In this document: positions 1 through 10,412 of the stretch, one piece after another | How positions within the stretch are numbered: position 1 is the first letter of the stretch | Layout: each line of letters begins with the position of its first letter | Assembly (NCBI GenBank): GCA_003427395.1 | Contig: BFEA01000294.1 | Span: 160,435 to 215,144, forward strand | DNA: 54,710 nt | Direction: 5' to 3' | From: Chara braunii | Lineage: Eukaryota > Streptophyta > Charophyceae > Charales > Characeae | The notes under the pieces: model-generated | Seen by the model: the letters and a program-made list of their open reading frames with translations, nothing else | Told to the model about the DNA's origin: nothing | The model's database searches: none | Position numbers and translations under genes: made by a program

Positions 1-680
1 ACCACCTCCAACCCTTCTTCCTCCTCCATCACCCACAACCGTCTGCCATAGCCGACCAGCCCCAACCCTTCTTCCTCCTCCATCACCCACAACCGTTTGC
101 CATAGCCAACCACCTCCAACCCTTCTTCCTCCTCCATCACCCGCACCCGTCCACCATAGCCGACTACCTCCAACCCTTCTTCCTCCTCCATCACCCACGC
201 CCGTCCACCATAGCCGACCACCCCCAACTCTTCTTCCTCCTCCATCACCCACACCTGTCCACCNTAGCCGACCACCTCCAACCCTTCTTCCTCCTCCATC
301 ACCCACACCCGTCCACCATAGCCGACCACCTCCAACCCTTCTACCTCCTCCATCACCCACACCTTTCCACCAAAGCTGACCACCCCCAACCCTTCTTCCT
401 CCTCCATCACCCACACCTTTCCACCATAGCCGACCACCCCCAACCCTTCTTCCTCCTCCATCACCCACAACCGTCCGCCATAGCCAACCACCTCCAACCC
501 TTCTTCCGCCTCCATCACCCACAACCGTCCGCCGTAGCCGACCACCCTTAACCCTTCTTCCTCCTCCATCGCCCACACCTGTCCACCATAGCCGACCACC
601 TCCGACCCTTCTTCCTCCTCCATCACCTACACCCGTCCACCATAGCCGACCACCTCCAACCCTTCTTCCCTCTCCCCCGT
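1..680. repeat. 54-bp minisatellite inside the 5' LTR
   Basis: About 12 tandem units of 54 bp, recognised by CCAACCCTTCTTCCTCCTCC followed by ATCACCCACACCCGTCCACC and ATAGCCGACCAC. The + strand is strongly C-rich. Because 54 is divisible by three, the - strand stays open and would read as an 18-residue repeat rich in Glu, Gly and Val. I regard this as a by-product of repeat length, not a gene. One N is present at 264. Confidence 0.95.
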
Positions 681-808
681 CCACGGCATCCACCCGAAAA
701 GTCCTAGAGGGTTGCAAGGGGGGAGACGTACGGGACTTCGAGGTAGGGTCGATTAGGGTGAGCCAAGGACCGGGGTCGATTAGGGACTGGAACTTCATGA
801 TTCTCTCA

Positions 809-811
<3 letters not shown>

Positions 812-896
<85 letters not shown>
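812..896. repeat. (CT)n microsatellite in the 5' LTR
   Basis: About 42 uninterrupted CT dinucleotides. The right LTR has the same tract at about 24630-24710, so it is an inherited LTR component. Confidence 0.95.
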
Positions 897-899
<3 letters not shown>

Positions 900-1601
900 T
901 CTTCCGTCCCCTAAGCCCCCTTGAACCTTAACTCTTCTCGTACCCCTTCCCCTCCATGGCATGTGACTAACCTCTTCCCTCACCTGTTAGTGCCAGGGAA
1001 CGAACAGCAAGGAACTTGACCCTCACTTGGTGGAAAGCGAGGGCAAGGGGAGGGTTGTCGGTCCCTTGTGCCACCAAGAAGGAAAAAGCACCGGGCTTTT
1101 GTGTGCATGTGGGAAAGCGGAAAAGAGCGGAGTCTTGTGAGAAGGTCAGTTTGGCTCAACCATCCTCCCGGACTGCATGACTAAGGCCATTGCATGACTT
1201 GCTTGTGGGAAAGGGAAGGGAATTCATAAGGGGGGTTGGGCAAAAAGAAAGGGGGCTTAGGACTGCGGGAAGGGGCGATGTGTTGACCCCACTGGGGATT
1301 GTACTTGGTCATTTGTCTTATGTGGTCTTGCGCAGGTAAGTAGCTTGAGACGATTCGGACGGGGCTGGATCCACGGATGAGGACTTGGGTGGGAGAATGG
1401 CTAAGGAAAGGACCTGGGCCCAGTCTAAGCCGTAAATGCGGGTTGAGCTGAGGCCAGCGCTTGGGCTGATGTTTGATGCATGAACTTGGCTTGTGTGGGG
1501 TTGGATGGAATGTCTCTCTCTCATGTGCAAAGCGACGCCTGAGAAAACCAATGGTTGTCTTGGGTAGATGGATGTGATGCTAGTGGCTCTCGCAAAAAAA
1601 A

Positions 1602-1608
1602 TATTTAG
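1602..1608 (+). promoter_or_regulatory. Candidate TATA box of the 5' LTR
   Basis: TATTTAG after an A-run, about 440 bases before the LTR end. The right LTR has the better match TATATAG at 25419-25425 in the same context (before CGGCTAGGGGTC). Position and conservation fit the U3/R junction of an LTR promoter. No start site can be seen from sequence alone. Confidence 0.35.
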
Positions 1609-2047
1609 CGGCTAGGGGTCTGGGCGTCGCCGCCTCACCCCAAGGATGCCGCCCGGGCCGGCTCGAGCTACTAGGCTTAGTGAAAGGGTGCGTGGCCCAA
1701 TGTATGACGCTTGGTCTGCGCACGGTAAGAAGATGAGATCTCAATGAACCCCCTGGACTGCTTGCGTATTGGAAGGAGCAATTGCCTGGTCAGACTTAAC
1801 CGAATCGAGAAAAACGCCGCGAGTGCCAAAAAGTTACCATCTTGATGCGAGAGCGGAGCTACAACCCCCAATGTAAAATTCTCTCGCAAAAGGTCCATCC
1901 CCATCCATCTCATAGCACTAGGTGGGGGTTCCCCTGGGTCGAACGACCCGCGCCCTGAGCGTGAGCGTGGGCGGGTCGAGCCAAGTGGGACCCGCAGTGG
2001 GGTCGACCAAGGCTCGAAAGTCCTACAGGGTATGACCCCTACAAAAA

Positions 2048-2063
2048 TGGTGGAGGTGTCGGG
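2048..2063 (+). other. Primer-binding site (PBS) of the giant element
   Basis: TGGTGGAGGTGTCGGG begins four bases after the LTR-terminal CA. The leading TGG pairs with the CCA end of a tRNA. I cannot assign the primer tRNA from memory; the first eight bases resemble the complement of a tRNA acceptor end finishing CTCCACCA. Confidence 0.55.
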
Positions 2064-4036
2064 TATGGGTTTAACTGACCCTGACGATCTCGAGGGGGGC
2101 GCCCGACGCATGACTGCGTACATAACTGAAGAGAAGGAATGAGGACTTGTGTGTGCTCTATCGCTTTGAGCGAATCAGATTTGAGGGTGGCTGGGCGCAT
2201 GGCAAGGCCAGGCCTGGAGGAAGAACACGCATGCTTGCACTTTTGATCAGCCATCTCCTTTGGAGATGACTCTAGTCCCACTTCCCTTACACTGATGTTC
2301 GTAAGGCCGGGGAAGCCTTGGGCAAGCCGCAGGTCGACCCTTCCTCTTCGTGCGAAAGAAGGGTTCTGGTTACCTGGCAGGTGGTTGGGATTCCGGGCTA
2401 GTCCGGATTCTCATGAGTATCCCGCGGCGGAGTGATCCGACCGACACGGGTGCCTTCTTCCTTTTCTTCGGAGCCCAGCGGGTTCCGTACACCGCACTTA
2501 AATGCTTGAAGGAATCTCATATGAATACAAATGTTAATCGAGAAGGAACAATTCCGCCCTATGAACGGACACACAAGCGAAGATAAGGGAATAAAGGGAG
2601 TTGCTAGACTCCAAGAAAAACTAGCTCACCCTTGAAGATGCTCACGAGAAGGAACCGGGCACTGTGCATGGAAGTTAATGGTGAGTAACACACACTGTCC
2701 TGAGAGAAAATCGGTGAGCAATGGGTAGGAAGCGTTGGGTGCACCAGGGGAAAAACACTTGTGTTATGTGTGTCTCACTTGGGGTTTGTGCTTGCATGAT
2801 GGGGATATTGAGTGTCCTGCCATTTGGAAGGAAAGGTGGGGTCTGCACCGACCACTGCGGGTTGCCAAACATCGTTCTCTTTGCAGACTGCCGTTTGTTC
2901 GTATGCGGGGGTCAAGCCACCGAATTGTCTAACGGGAGTTTGTCACGTAGAGTGCTTATTAGCATTCTCGTCCGCGCGGTGACGGGCTTCAACTCGATTG
3001 ATCTGTCGGGCGGGGTGTGAAACGTTCCTCAGGCGGGGCCTAGCCTGTGGACTGGCGGAGGGAGCACCACTGCATGGGGGCAAAGACGGAGCCTGGGAGG
3101 CGATCAGTAGCTTCTCGTAGCCTGGTTTGGGAAAGGCTGTTCCTTATCGGACCGATGGAAGTGAATGCCTAGACGGCCGCCTCCAATGGCCCTACCGACA
3201 TGTGCAAGGTGATTCCCGAGATTAACGGTGGGTACACGAGCGGCAAGTCGGGATGGGGTATTCAGGGCAAGAAGGTGAGGGCGACCCCCCACTGGAGTCT
3301 GGGTACCGCGCTCGCGACGGTTGAGCTGTGCTTGAGGTATGGGATAAAACCCTGCCAATAGTAACAGTGGAGAGACCACTTTGGGGAAAAGGCCGGTGAG
3401 GAGATGACCGGCCTGTGTGCGATGACTGCTTGGTTTTTCTTTTTGTACCTCTCTCTGTGAAGCTGTCTGATGAGTGTTAGAAGGGGAACTAAGTTTCTAG
3501 TCTATTCTCAACCCCTGCCTAAGTCTGCACGAGTGAGAGAACATTAGGAAGAGGCAGGATAGGAGTCGGAAGAAAGTGGAACCAAGAAAAAGGAATGCGA
3601 GCCACTGGTGATCGATTGGGGGTATGGTAGGGCAATGGCACATGGGAAATGGATAAGAAAAGTTAGGGAGACCCGGATGAGGGGTCTGAAAACAACTCTC
3701 ATCTAGAAAAGGAAAGAAAACCATCTGGCCATAAGGGACCGTGTGGTGCTCTCATGTGGAAACAGGACAAGCGCCGGGAAACAAGATGGCGCGATGGTTG
3801 TCGCGTCTTGTCTAATGTAGTGGTCCGGAAATGCCTATAGAGGTAAGGGATGGGGTATCTGTTGTTTTTTCGGAAGGTGGGACATGGACCGACCTAGAAC
3901 CAGCCTATGAAACCGTGATGCTGGACGAGAAGGACGCGTTCCTCTGATAAAGACAATCTGGACTAAGGTTAGCCTGATGGACCTAGAGTTCCAGAGAACA
4001 GTGGAAGCTCGAGGATGAGCCTACGTATCTCAGGAA
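2064..4036 (+). other. Long leader of the giant element, no recognised gene
   Basis: About 2 kb of unique sequence between the primer-binding site and the first accessory ORF. Only short ORFs occur and none resembles a known protein or the accessory family downstream. It probably holds the untranslated leader and packaging signals, which is inferred from position only. Confidence 0.5.
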
Positions 4037-4576
4037 ATGGAAAATGCAATGGTAGTGGGGCAAGTATTGGGCACGGCACCAGAACAGTTGTTTAGGCAAG
4101 CGGAACGGGAGGTGATATGGGCAACATGTCAACGGGCGGAAATGGAGATGGAAAAAATGGAGGTGCGAGTGGAACTCGGGGACCGGAAAAATATGAGACG
4201 CCCCCTTAGGACGATGAGATGTGTGCTACCCCCGTTTCTGGTGGATGCAGTCTTTGGGACCAGGGATAGATTGGAATGGATATGCCGGTCGATGACGCGT
4301 CTGAGGCTGTATCAATGTGCTAGATAGGACTTCTTTAAACTGTCGGTGGAAGCAGGACCGTTTGAGGGAAACTGGGCGGAAAAGTTAGCTGAGGTATTAA
4401 ACCTCCTCAGCGCAGACAAAATATTTGTTCCCAGCCCGGTGCATTGGCGGATAGTTTACCGGAATGTGGCGGCGGGTGAAACCTTCCTGGAAGGAGTGAA
4501 AGAGTTGTTCTTGGACGAGGAGGAGAATTTTAGTGACGATGAGGAAGAGGGTGAGATAGAGGATTGGGACTTCTGA
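4037..4576 (+). pseudogene. Accessory ORF copy 1 (unknown family), interrupted by a stop
   Basis: First of four homologous reading frames before gag. It is open from 4037, meets TAG at 4325-4327, and continues in the same frame to TGA ending 4576. The part before the stop carries the family signature: a short V-R-V-E-like strand, then LPPFLVDAVFG. The part after the stop carries GPFEGNW followed by a conserved arginine and glycine near the C-terminus. It ends in an acidic tail (FSDDEEEGEIEDW) that the other copies lack. The N-terminal third present in copies 2 to 4 is not recognisable, so it is either truncated or starts further upstream. No known domain is recognised. The matching family members read through the stop position, so the stop is probably a mutation. 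Confidence 0.6.
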
Positions 4577-5388
4577 AAAGGGGAAGAGGCTTACCCGGGG
4601 ATGAGCGGTCGACTATGTGTAGGAAGGGAGCGATGGCCCGGGAGCACGAGTTGTGGGACTGCACACCCAAGGGATGGGAACCGAAACGAATTGGGAGGGG
4701 AGTGAAGATGTCTATACTGCCAAGTAATGAATGGAAGGGGACCACATGTGACTGGCGGGGGTATGAAATTGTGTCGGAACTGTCGTACCTATGGGAAGAA
4801 CGTGTTTGGAACCCGTTGAGGGAAGAGGAAGGATGGGAAGAGATTGTGGAGGGCAAAGTGGAATCAGTTGGGACTGTCGTTCTGTCTAAGCAAGGTTGGC
4901 ACCAATTTTGTACGACGCAGGCTGCAAGACAGGACCCTATGTGGCTTCTAGGGGACGCAGAGGCAAAAGCTCGACGAGCGGGCGAGAGGTTTGCAACCAA
5001 AGGCTGGGATACGGTCAGTAGTAGAGTCGTAATGGGAGGTTGGAAGGAATTCAGGCCCCCTTGCCGACAAGTCAAGACCTAGGTACCCGATTTCGTAGCA
5101 GACTGGTTTGGGGGCTTCGACCATGTTAGGGAAGTAGCCAGCACCATGGGGAGAGTGCATGTAAATTGCGCCTGGCTGACGGAGGAATTCTATAAAACGT
5201 CGCTGAAGTCTGGACCTCTCCATGGCGATAGAACCTGGGAGGTCCTCATCATTTTGGACATCGAAAGGAATGACCGGATGGAGGTGGCCCCGGAAACCAG
5301 GGAGGTGATAATTCATCGTGAGGTGGCCGCCACACCCTGCTATGTAGATGACGTGTTCAAATTGTTCGAGGTACTATGGTTCAATTGA
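4564..5388 (+). pseudogene. Accessory ORF copy 2 (unknown family), interrupted by a stop
   Basis: Overlaps the end of copy 1 by 13 bases in another frame. It is open from 4564 to TAG at 5080-5082, then resumes in the same frame to TGA ending 5388, about 274 codons in all. It shares with copies 3 and 4 an N-terminal segment with scattered Trp residues and a GW motif (LSKQGWHQF), a middle motif (GGWKEFRPP), VPDFVADWFGG right after the stop, and the C-terminal FYKTSLKSGPLHG and YVDDVFKLFE motifs. The stop lies between GGWKEFRPP and VPDF, where copy 4 reads on without interruption. An in-frame upstream start is possible. Function unknown. Confidence 0.6.
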
Positions 5389-5473
5389 GGGCGGGAAAAA
5401 CCGCGGAGCCGGGCAAGCGTGAAAAACACTGCTAAGATAAGAAAATGGGATGCCTGGCTGATGTAGGGGCCCG

Positions 5474-6274
5474 GTGCGGGAGACCAAGGGCGAGCGCACG
5501 ATGGCACGAAGGATGACTTTTCTTGAGGAACGCCCCCTAGACATCGAGCCGCCTAGGGAAGTAGAGGGTGGGGTAGAGATCAGTTTGCCGGCGGCAAGTG
5601 GGGGATGGCACCTGGTGGCAGATTGGGTCGGAGTCGAACTTGCGGAAAACATGGTTTACTTGGTGACGAAAGTTGAGTGGCGTGCGGAGGAGAATGGGGA
5701 GTGGAACCCGGACCCGCGGGGGCATGTGCGTGCAGAAGGACGGCTGTATGTGTCGGAAAATGGGTGGAGGGAGTTCGGAGTCCGGCTGGCATCTGGAGAA
5801 CACCCGTTGAGCATGTTTGAAGGGGCGTGGCAGTTAGTGTGGCGAGCGGGATTTGAGTTCGCAGATCCGGGGGTTGATGATGTAACAACGGACCTTAGGG
5901 TAGCAATGGTCGGGAGTTTTGAATTGCCTAGTGAAAATGTACGAATGAGGCTGCCGCCCTTCCTGCTGGAAAGGCTGGGCGGTCTGGGACTTGTTAGACA
6001 AGCGGTAACTGACGTCACAAGCCTGACATATGAAGATGCGATGGTACATCGAGAATACTATCGGGCCTTCCTAGAGATGGGCCCGTTCAGTGGAGAGCAG
6101 AAGTATGAGGTGTTGCACATCCTGCGTGCTGTGTTTAGCACGAGGCCGAGGGCTCCGGTCGTGGGGAGTGAGGTCCTGTGGGGTGTCGTCCGACGGGAAA
6201 TAAGTCAAGGGATGGTGTACGTAGATGATCTGTACCGATTGTATGAGCCGATGGACGTAGGGACGGGCCAATAA
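5474..6274 (+). CDS. Accessory ORF copy 3, intact, 266 aa, unknown family
   Basis: This is the only uninterrupted member of the four-copy family and the best guide to the full protein. ATG at 5474 opens a 266-residue frame; a second ATG lies ten codons in (MARRMTF). Features in order: a basic N-terminus; a Trp-rich segment at about residues 45-75; LYVSENGWREFGVRLASG near 93-110; a strand ending SFELP; LPPFLLERLGG near 160; YYRAFLEMGPFSG near 195; and a C-terminal VVRREISQG then YVDDLYRLYEP. No signal peptide, membrane segment, Cys/His finger or catalytic motif is evident. Its position between the leader and gag matches the extra first ORF of Ogre-type giant retrotransposons, whose role is unknown. 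I do not know whether the sequences are related. Confidence 0.7.
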   Translation: MRETKGERTMARRMTFLEERPLDIEPPREVEGGVEISLPAASGGWHLVADWVGVELAENMVYLVTKVEWRAEENGEWNPDPRGHVRAEGRLYVSENGWREFGVRLASGEHPLSMFEGAWQLVWRAGFEFADPGVDDVTTDLRVAMVGSFELPSENVRMRLPPFLLERLGGLGLVRQAVTDVTSLTYEDAMVHREYYRAFLEMGPFSGEQKYEVLHILRAVFSTRPRAPVVGSEVLWGVVRREISQGMVYVDDLYRLYEPMDVGTGQ

Positions 6275-6502
6275 AAGAGGTCAAGGAAAGAAAAGGAAGG
6301 TTCAAGCTAGAGACCGGGGAGTGTTCGGGCAAGAGCTGAAGATTAAATGAAATAAGTAAAACCGCTTGCTGTTTAAATTGTGCAAGGGACTACTAAGTCA
6401 AAAATGGCAATGAGACACGCCCGGATGTTGCGACGGTCCACACACCCGCGGCCACCCACGGAAAGTGGAGGCGGATGAGAGGTATCACTCCCAGCAAGCT
6501 AC

Positions 6503-7189
6503 ATGACCCAAGGACTGGACATCGAAAGGAGGGCCGTGATCCTGGGAAGAGGTCAGACGTTCATGATGGTGGAATGTTTGTGGGATGGTATGAGGATTAA
6601 CAGGGGACCGGGAGACGATCTGTACACCGATCTTAGGGTGACGGGGATCGTATACCTGCCGGAACTTGGATGGTACATGCTAGGAACGGAATTGGCACTA
6701 GGTCACGGGTTGCTACCAATCTTCCAAAGGGCTACTAGGATGTTGAACAGGGTGGGCCAGGAAGTGCGGGGGAGAAGAAACGTGGGATTAAGAACTCGGG
6801 TGGAGGTCGGAGGCTGGCGAGAGTTTAAGGCCCCAATGACCGGGTTGAGGTGTCGAGTACCTCGCTTCATGGTGGACTTTGTATTCGGTAGCCTCAAGAG
6901 AGTTAGGGACCTGGTGGATTCGACCCTGGTTTAGATCCACCACTTTCGTCCACAAACGATGGGAATGTTTTACGACGTATCGGTCAAGCATGGGCCGTTC
7001 TGGGGAAACCAGGCCTGGGAGTTGCTTGACCTCATTGAAATCCTGATATTCGATTTGCCTCGCTTAGCCTTTAAGGAATTTGAGCCGATAATCGTTAGGG
7101 AAATAGAGATGGGAGAAAATTATCTTGCTGGGGTGGCCGACCTGTTCAAAGAACCGGATGAGCAAGGCAGGCCTAAGGGACCGGCATGA
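6503..7189 (+). pseudogene. Accessory ORF copy 4 (unknown family), interrupted by a stop
   Basis: Open from 6503 to TAG at 6932-6934, then in the same frame to TGA ending 7189, about 228 codons. It aligns along copies 2 and 3: IVYLPELGWYMLG (GW motif), VEVGGWREFKAP, VPRFMVDFVFG, the stop, FYDVSVKHGPFWG, and a C-terminal IVREIEMGENY. The GGWREF and VDFVFG motifs are close to those of copies 2 and 1, which supports tandem duplication rather than chance. As in copies 1 and 2, a single stop separates an N-terminal and a C-terminal half. No known domain is recognised. Confidence 0.6.
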
Positions 7190-7855
7190 GAAAACACGTC
7201 AGAAAGAAATAGGGAAATTAAGGACTGGTACTAAGATAAGTAGGCAGCCATCAGTGAATAGAGGGGACAATGGTTGGAGTTCCGACCGACCTGGCAATGC
7301 ATCAGGAAGGGGAACCAGGAAAACCAACCGCGCCAAGAACATTGGGGCATTTAGATGTCGGAAAGTCAAAAAAGTCATCAACGACAAGGAAGCCATTGGG
7401 CTCAGACAACGCCCTAAGAGCCAAAGCATGGCAGTAATAAAATGCCAAGCAGCGGTGGCGAGTCCCCCAGCGGAAGAAGGCCCGGAGGACGTCCCGGGAA
7501 GTGAAAAATTAGGAGAAGCCGTACCGATTAATGAAAAGACACAAAAAACATGGGAATAAGCGGATTCTAGGGCCGGGACTAGGGCAGTTATGAACAACCG
7601 GCCATCTTTCGTAAAAAAGAAAAATACCATGTGCAGGCTAAGTAAAGGGAATGGCGGTAGAAGAAGAGTTCGATGATCAGCAGAGCAGGGGGAGCCAGGG
7701 TACGAATAGGGGCGAGGAACGAAACGAGGGATCAGTGAAGGATCGAGAGTCAGCCAAACCGGAAGGAACCCGAGAAGATGGAAATGACGTTTCAATAGGG
7801 GAAAGCTGAGGGTAGCAAATGGGGACCTCAGGAAAACAGGGAAGGGGGAAACGAT
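7190..7855 (+). other. Spacer between accessory ORFs and gag
   Basis: A 144-codon frame (7125-7559, overlapping the end of copy 4 in another frame) encodes a basic, low-complexity, Lys/Arg/Gly-rich sequence with no recognisable motif. It could be a remnant of a linker or a basic protein, or chance. Nothing else is seen before the gag start. Confidence 0.35.
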
Positions 7856-9407
7856 GTGAAAACAAGCCCTCGGAACTCAGCAGGAACCACCCCTAAAAAG
7901 ACGAAAGTCTCGGATACCCGTCGTAAACTGGCAGAGATAGAAAAGCGGACTGCAGAATTTAAGGCAAGGCTTATTGAGCAGATGATGGTCAGGGATGAGG
8001 AGGACCCCCAGGACGCAGGGTCACGTGAGGGACGCAAGATCGGTCATGACGAGGTCAGGTATGAAGGAAAGCATAATAGTCACAAGGGAACGCCTAACAA
8101 AAAGGGGAAGGACAAGGACGACCCCCCGGCGGAAGGGACGGAAAACGCTATGAACCCGCCCGCCATTGACAGCGGCACTAGCAGACTGCCTTCCACGCCG
8201 AAAGTAACGGGGGCGTGTGATGGACTCTGGAGCCTTAGGGAACGGGTGCTAGGTTGGTTCGACCTGGAAGGAACGCCAAAAACCAGGGAGAAGCAGAAGG
8301 AAAGCAAGGAGGGAGAAGGGAGTAGTGTAGTTGGAGAAGCGGGTAGCTCCGAGGGTGGTCTTAAGAGGATAGTCACCACCCTCACCCGGGCACTAAACAA
8401 AAACCACGGGTACCTCGCAGACGCAAAGAAGAAACTCACGTTCGACGGGGCAAACATTACGGAGTTTCTGATAGACTATGAGAACTTGACAGCCTTACTA
8501 AAATGGACAGAAGAGGAAAAGATGGACCACCTAGAGCAGCACGTGTCGCTGAGCTTAGGAAGGGATATTATGGTCATCGTCGCGGCTAGTGGATCCTGGA
8601 AAGAGATACGGAACGAGATGATGAGAAAGTACCTGAAGGCAGAGAAAATGGCAACGGAGGTCGAATTAGCAGCAGTCCAGAGGAAAAACTACGCGACTTA
8701 CAACGATTTCCTAAGGGCGTTTACGTTAGTGGCTCTACGAATTCCCGGGGTAACAGACCGCAAAATAAATACTTCCTCAGGCAGTTCTCCAAGTTTGATA
8801 AGGAGAAGATTCTGTCAGCATACCAGCAGACCACCGAGTTCGAGTACACGAGGGATGTGGATTTCAGTACGGTAACAAATCTTGCAGAGAAGACAGTGGT
8901 AACTGAGACCCTGACCCGCTTAAGGAAGGGGAGGTTATAGACCTGACCGGAAAAATGGGGGATAAGGTCAAAAAGGGAATAGAAAGCCTGCATGAAAGGG
9001 TGCACGGGGTTGACAGCAAAATGGACAGGATGGAAAATGCGCTATTAGTAATGCAGGCACAGGTGTCCCCACCCGCCCTCCCGCCCCAAGAGGCTGTAAT
9101 ACCAGCGGCAGTAGCCAATCGAGATTTTCCCAGAAGGGACCCAGCCAATGAACAATGCAAATATTGTACAATGGCCGGGCATTTCGTGAGGATCTGTCCG
9201 AGACTTAACCACGACATCATTAGACAGAGGTGCAGTAGGTCCCTCAAAGGCGAGATTCTCGGACCTCAGGGGGAGCGCGTAAATTGGAATTCGCCAGGAG
9301 GAATGCGGCGTGCCATCATCCTCCTGAATAACTTGGATATAACTGTCGTAGAAGCAGAGCCGGTAGCCGAACTTGTCTGGGACCAACCAAGGGGGCGCGG
9401 GCCCTAG
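7856..9407 (+). pseudogene. gag: gag (capsid/nucleocapsid) with two frameshifts
   Basis: Gag builds the cytoplasmic particle that packages the element RNA. The N-terminal part (7856 to about 8760) has a charged low-complexity arm, then a helical capsid-like stretch (FDGANITEFLIDYENL and following) of the retrotransposon gag type. Near 8760 the capsid reading continues in a second frame to a TAG ending 8939. Near 8915 it moves to a third frame that leads into the segment starting at 8955. That segment has a coiled-coil-like stretch and a CCHC knuckle, CKYCTMAGHFVRIC (C68, C71, H76, C81 counted from 8955), which binds nucleic acid. Just before it the third frame reads EVIDLTG, a SUMO-interacting-motif-like sequence. 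The two frameshifts mean no full Gag can be made. Confidence 0.8.
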
Positions 9408-9500
9408 GTCAACTTCATCCTTGAAGGCAATGGGCAGGACAGGGTAAATATTACTACCCGACGGGCTGGCGCGGAAAAAAAACTCATACGAGACACAGCG

Positions 9501-10412
9501 ATGGAAGAAGCCGCGGAGGCTAGTGCAGATCAGGAGGAAGCTGAGGCCGGGGAACAAGAGAAGGTTTATGGAAAAATGAAGGAAGAGGAACCGGTAGATA
9601 AAGCCACGACGGCAAAGAAGAAGTTCAGGTACGAGATCCCGATTCTGACGCTGCCCAAATTAGATGACACTCTGAGCAAACTCCTGGGCACCATGGTGTC
9701 GGTATCCTTCCAGACCATGCTACAGGCAAGCCGGAGACTGCTTAAAGGCCTCAAGCAGCTATTGACGCGTAAACATGTAGAAGTAGAGGAGGCTCCGGAA
9801 CCACAGGAACAAGGACCCGAGGAGGCCGAGGCGCCACAAGGAGTCTCTAACCTCCAAAGCATTCCATGGGGCCTGGAAGATTTGAAAAAAGCCTTTGCTG
9901 ATATTCGTCTGAATTTGCCAGACCGAGAAGGTGGCGAAGTCATGAGAGCACCACCGGGCACTAAACTTAGCTTCCACGCACTGCCTGTAGGAAAACTTAA
10001 AGTCCACGTCGGAACTCACCACACCGATGCATTAGTGGATGGCGGCCCAAAAATTACCCTCATACGACATGATTTCGCAACAATCACGGGGTGCACAGTG
10101 AACAAGGAGGTAGCAAGGAGTATCCGGGGAGCAGGGGGAGAAATTCCCTTCACTGGGTATGTCACCAAATGCGGGATCAAGGCAGGAATTCGGGAATCCA
10201 TCTGGTTTTTCCAGCGGATGACCGTCATGGAAGAAATGGACCATGACATAATCCTCGGGAGACCATGGTGTGCCAATGTAGAAATGATTGGCATGCACCT
10301 GCATGATGGCACATGTATGGTAGACATAGAGGATCCGGTGACTGGTCGCGGAGAACTTCTCCGACTCCTCGGAACTGGAGGGGACCCTCCCAAGGGTAAG
10401 TTGGCAACCTAA
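9501..10412 (+). CDS. Retropepsin-like aspartic protease region of pol
   Basis: A 303-codon frame. An acidic N-terminal linker (to about residue 150) precedes a protease fold: a strand KVHVGTHHTDALVDGG with the active-site Asp at residue 180, and later DHDIILGRPW, the second hallmark of gypsy proteases (hydrophobic-hydrophobic-G-R-P-W). The active-site triplet is D-G-G instead of the usual D-S/T-G, which may impair catalysis. The frame ends in TAA at 10410-10412, but the same frame stays open from there to 10895 as the PR-RT connector, so the TAA probably interrupts a once continuous polyprotein. Confidence 0.75.
   Translation: MEEAAEASADQEEAEAGEQEKVYGKMKEEEPVDKATTAKKKFRYEIPILTLPKLDDTLSKLLGTMVSVSFQTMLQASRRLLKGLKQLLTRKHVEVEEAPEPQEQGPEEAEAPQGVSNLQSIPWGLEDLKKAFADIRLNLPDREGGEVMRAPPGTKLSFHALPVGKLKVHVGTHHTDALVDGGPKITLIRHDFATITGCTVNKEVARSIRGAGGEIPFTGYVTKCGIKAGIRESIWFFQRMTVMEEMDHDIILGRPWCANVEMIGMHLHDGTCMVDIEDPVTGRGELLRLLGTGGDPPKGKLAT

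Larger units (their letters stand above)
1..2043 (+). repeat. 5' LTR (start lies outside the window)
   Basis: From about 670 to 2043 this aligns with 24500-25860 at roughly 93-96% identity by eye, and the homology stops abruptly at CCCCTACA in both. The upstream part is the 54-bp minisatellite, which also precedes the matching part of the right copy. The terminal CA at 2042-2043 is followed by AAAA and then TGG, as expected for an LTR end next to a primer-binding site. Confidence 0.8.

Noticed and set aside
795-983. Arg-Glu repeat peptide across the CT run (also at 24532-24798 and 39884-40197)
   Set aside because: Translation of a dinucleotide microsatellite.
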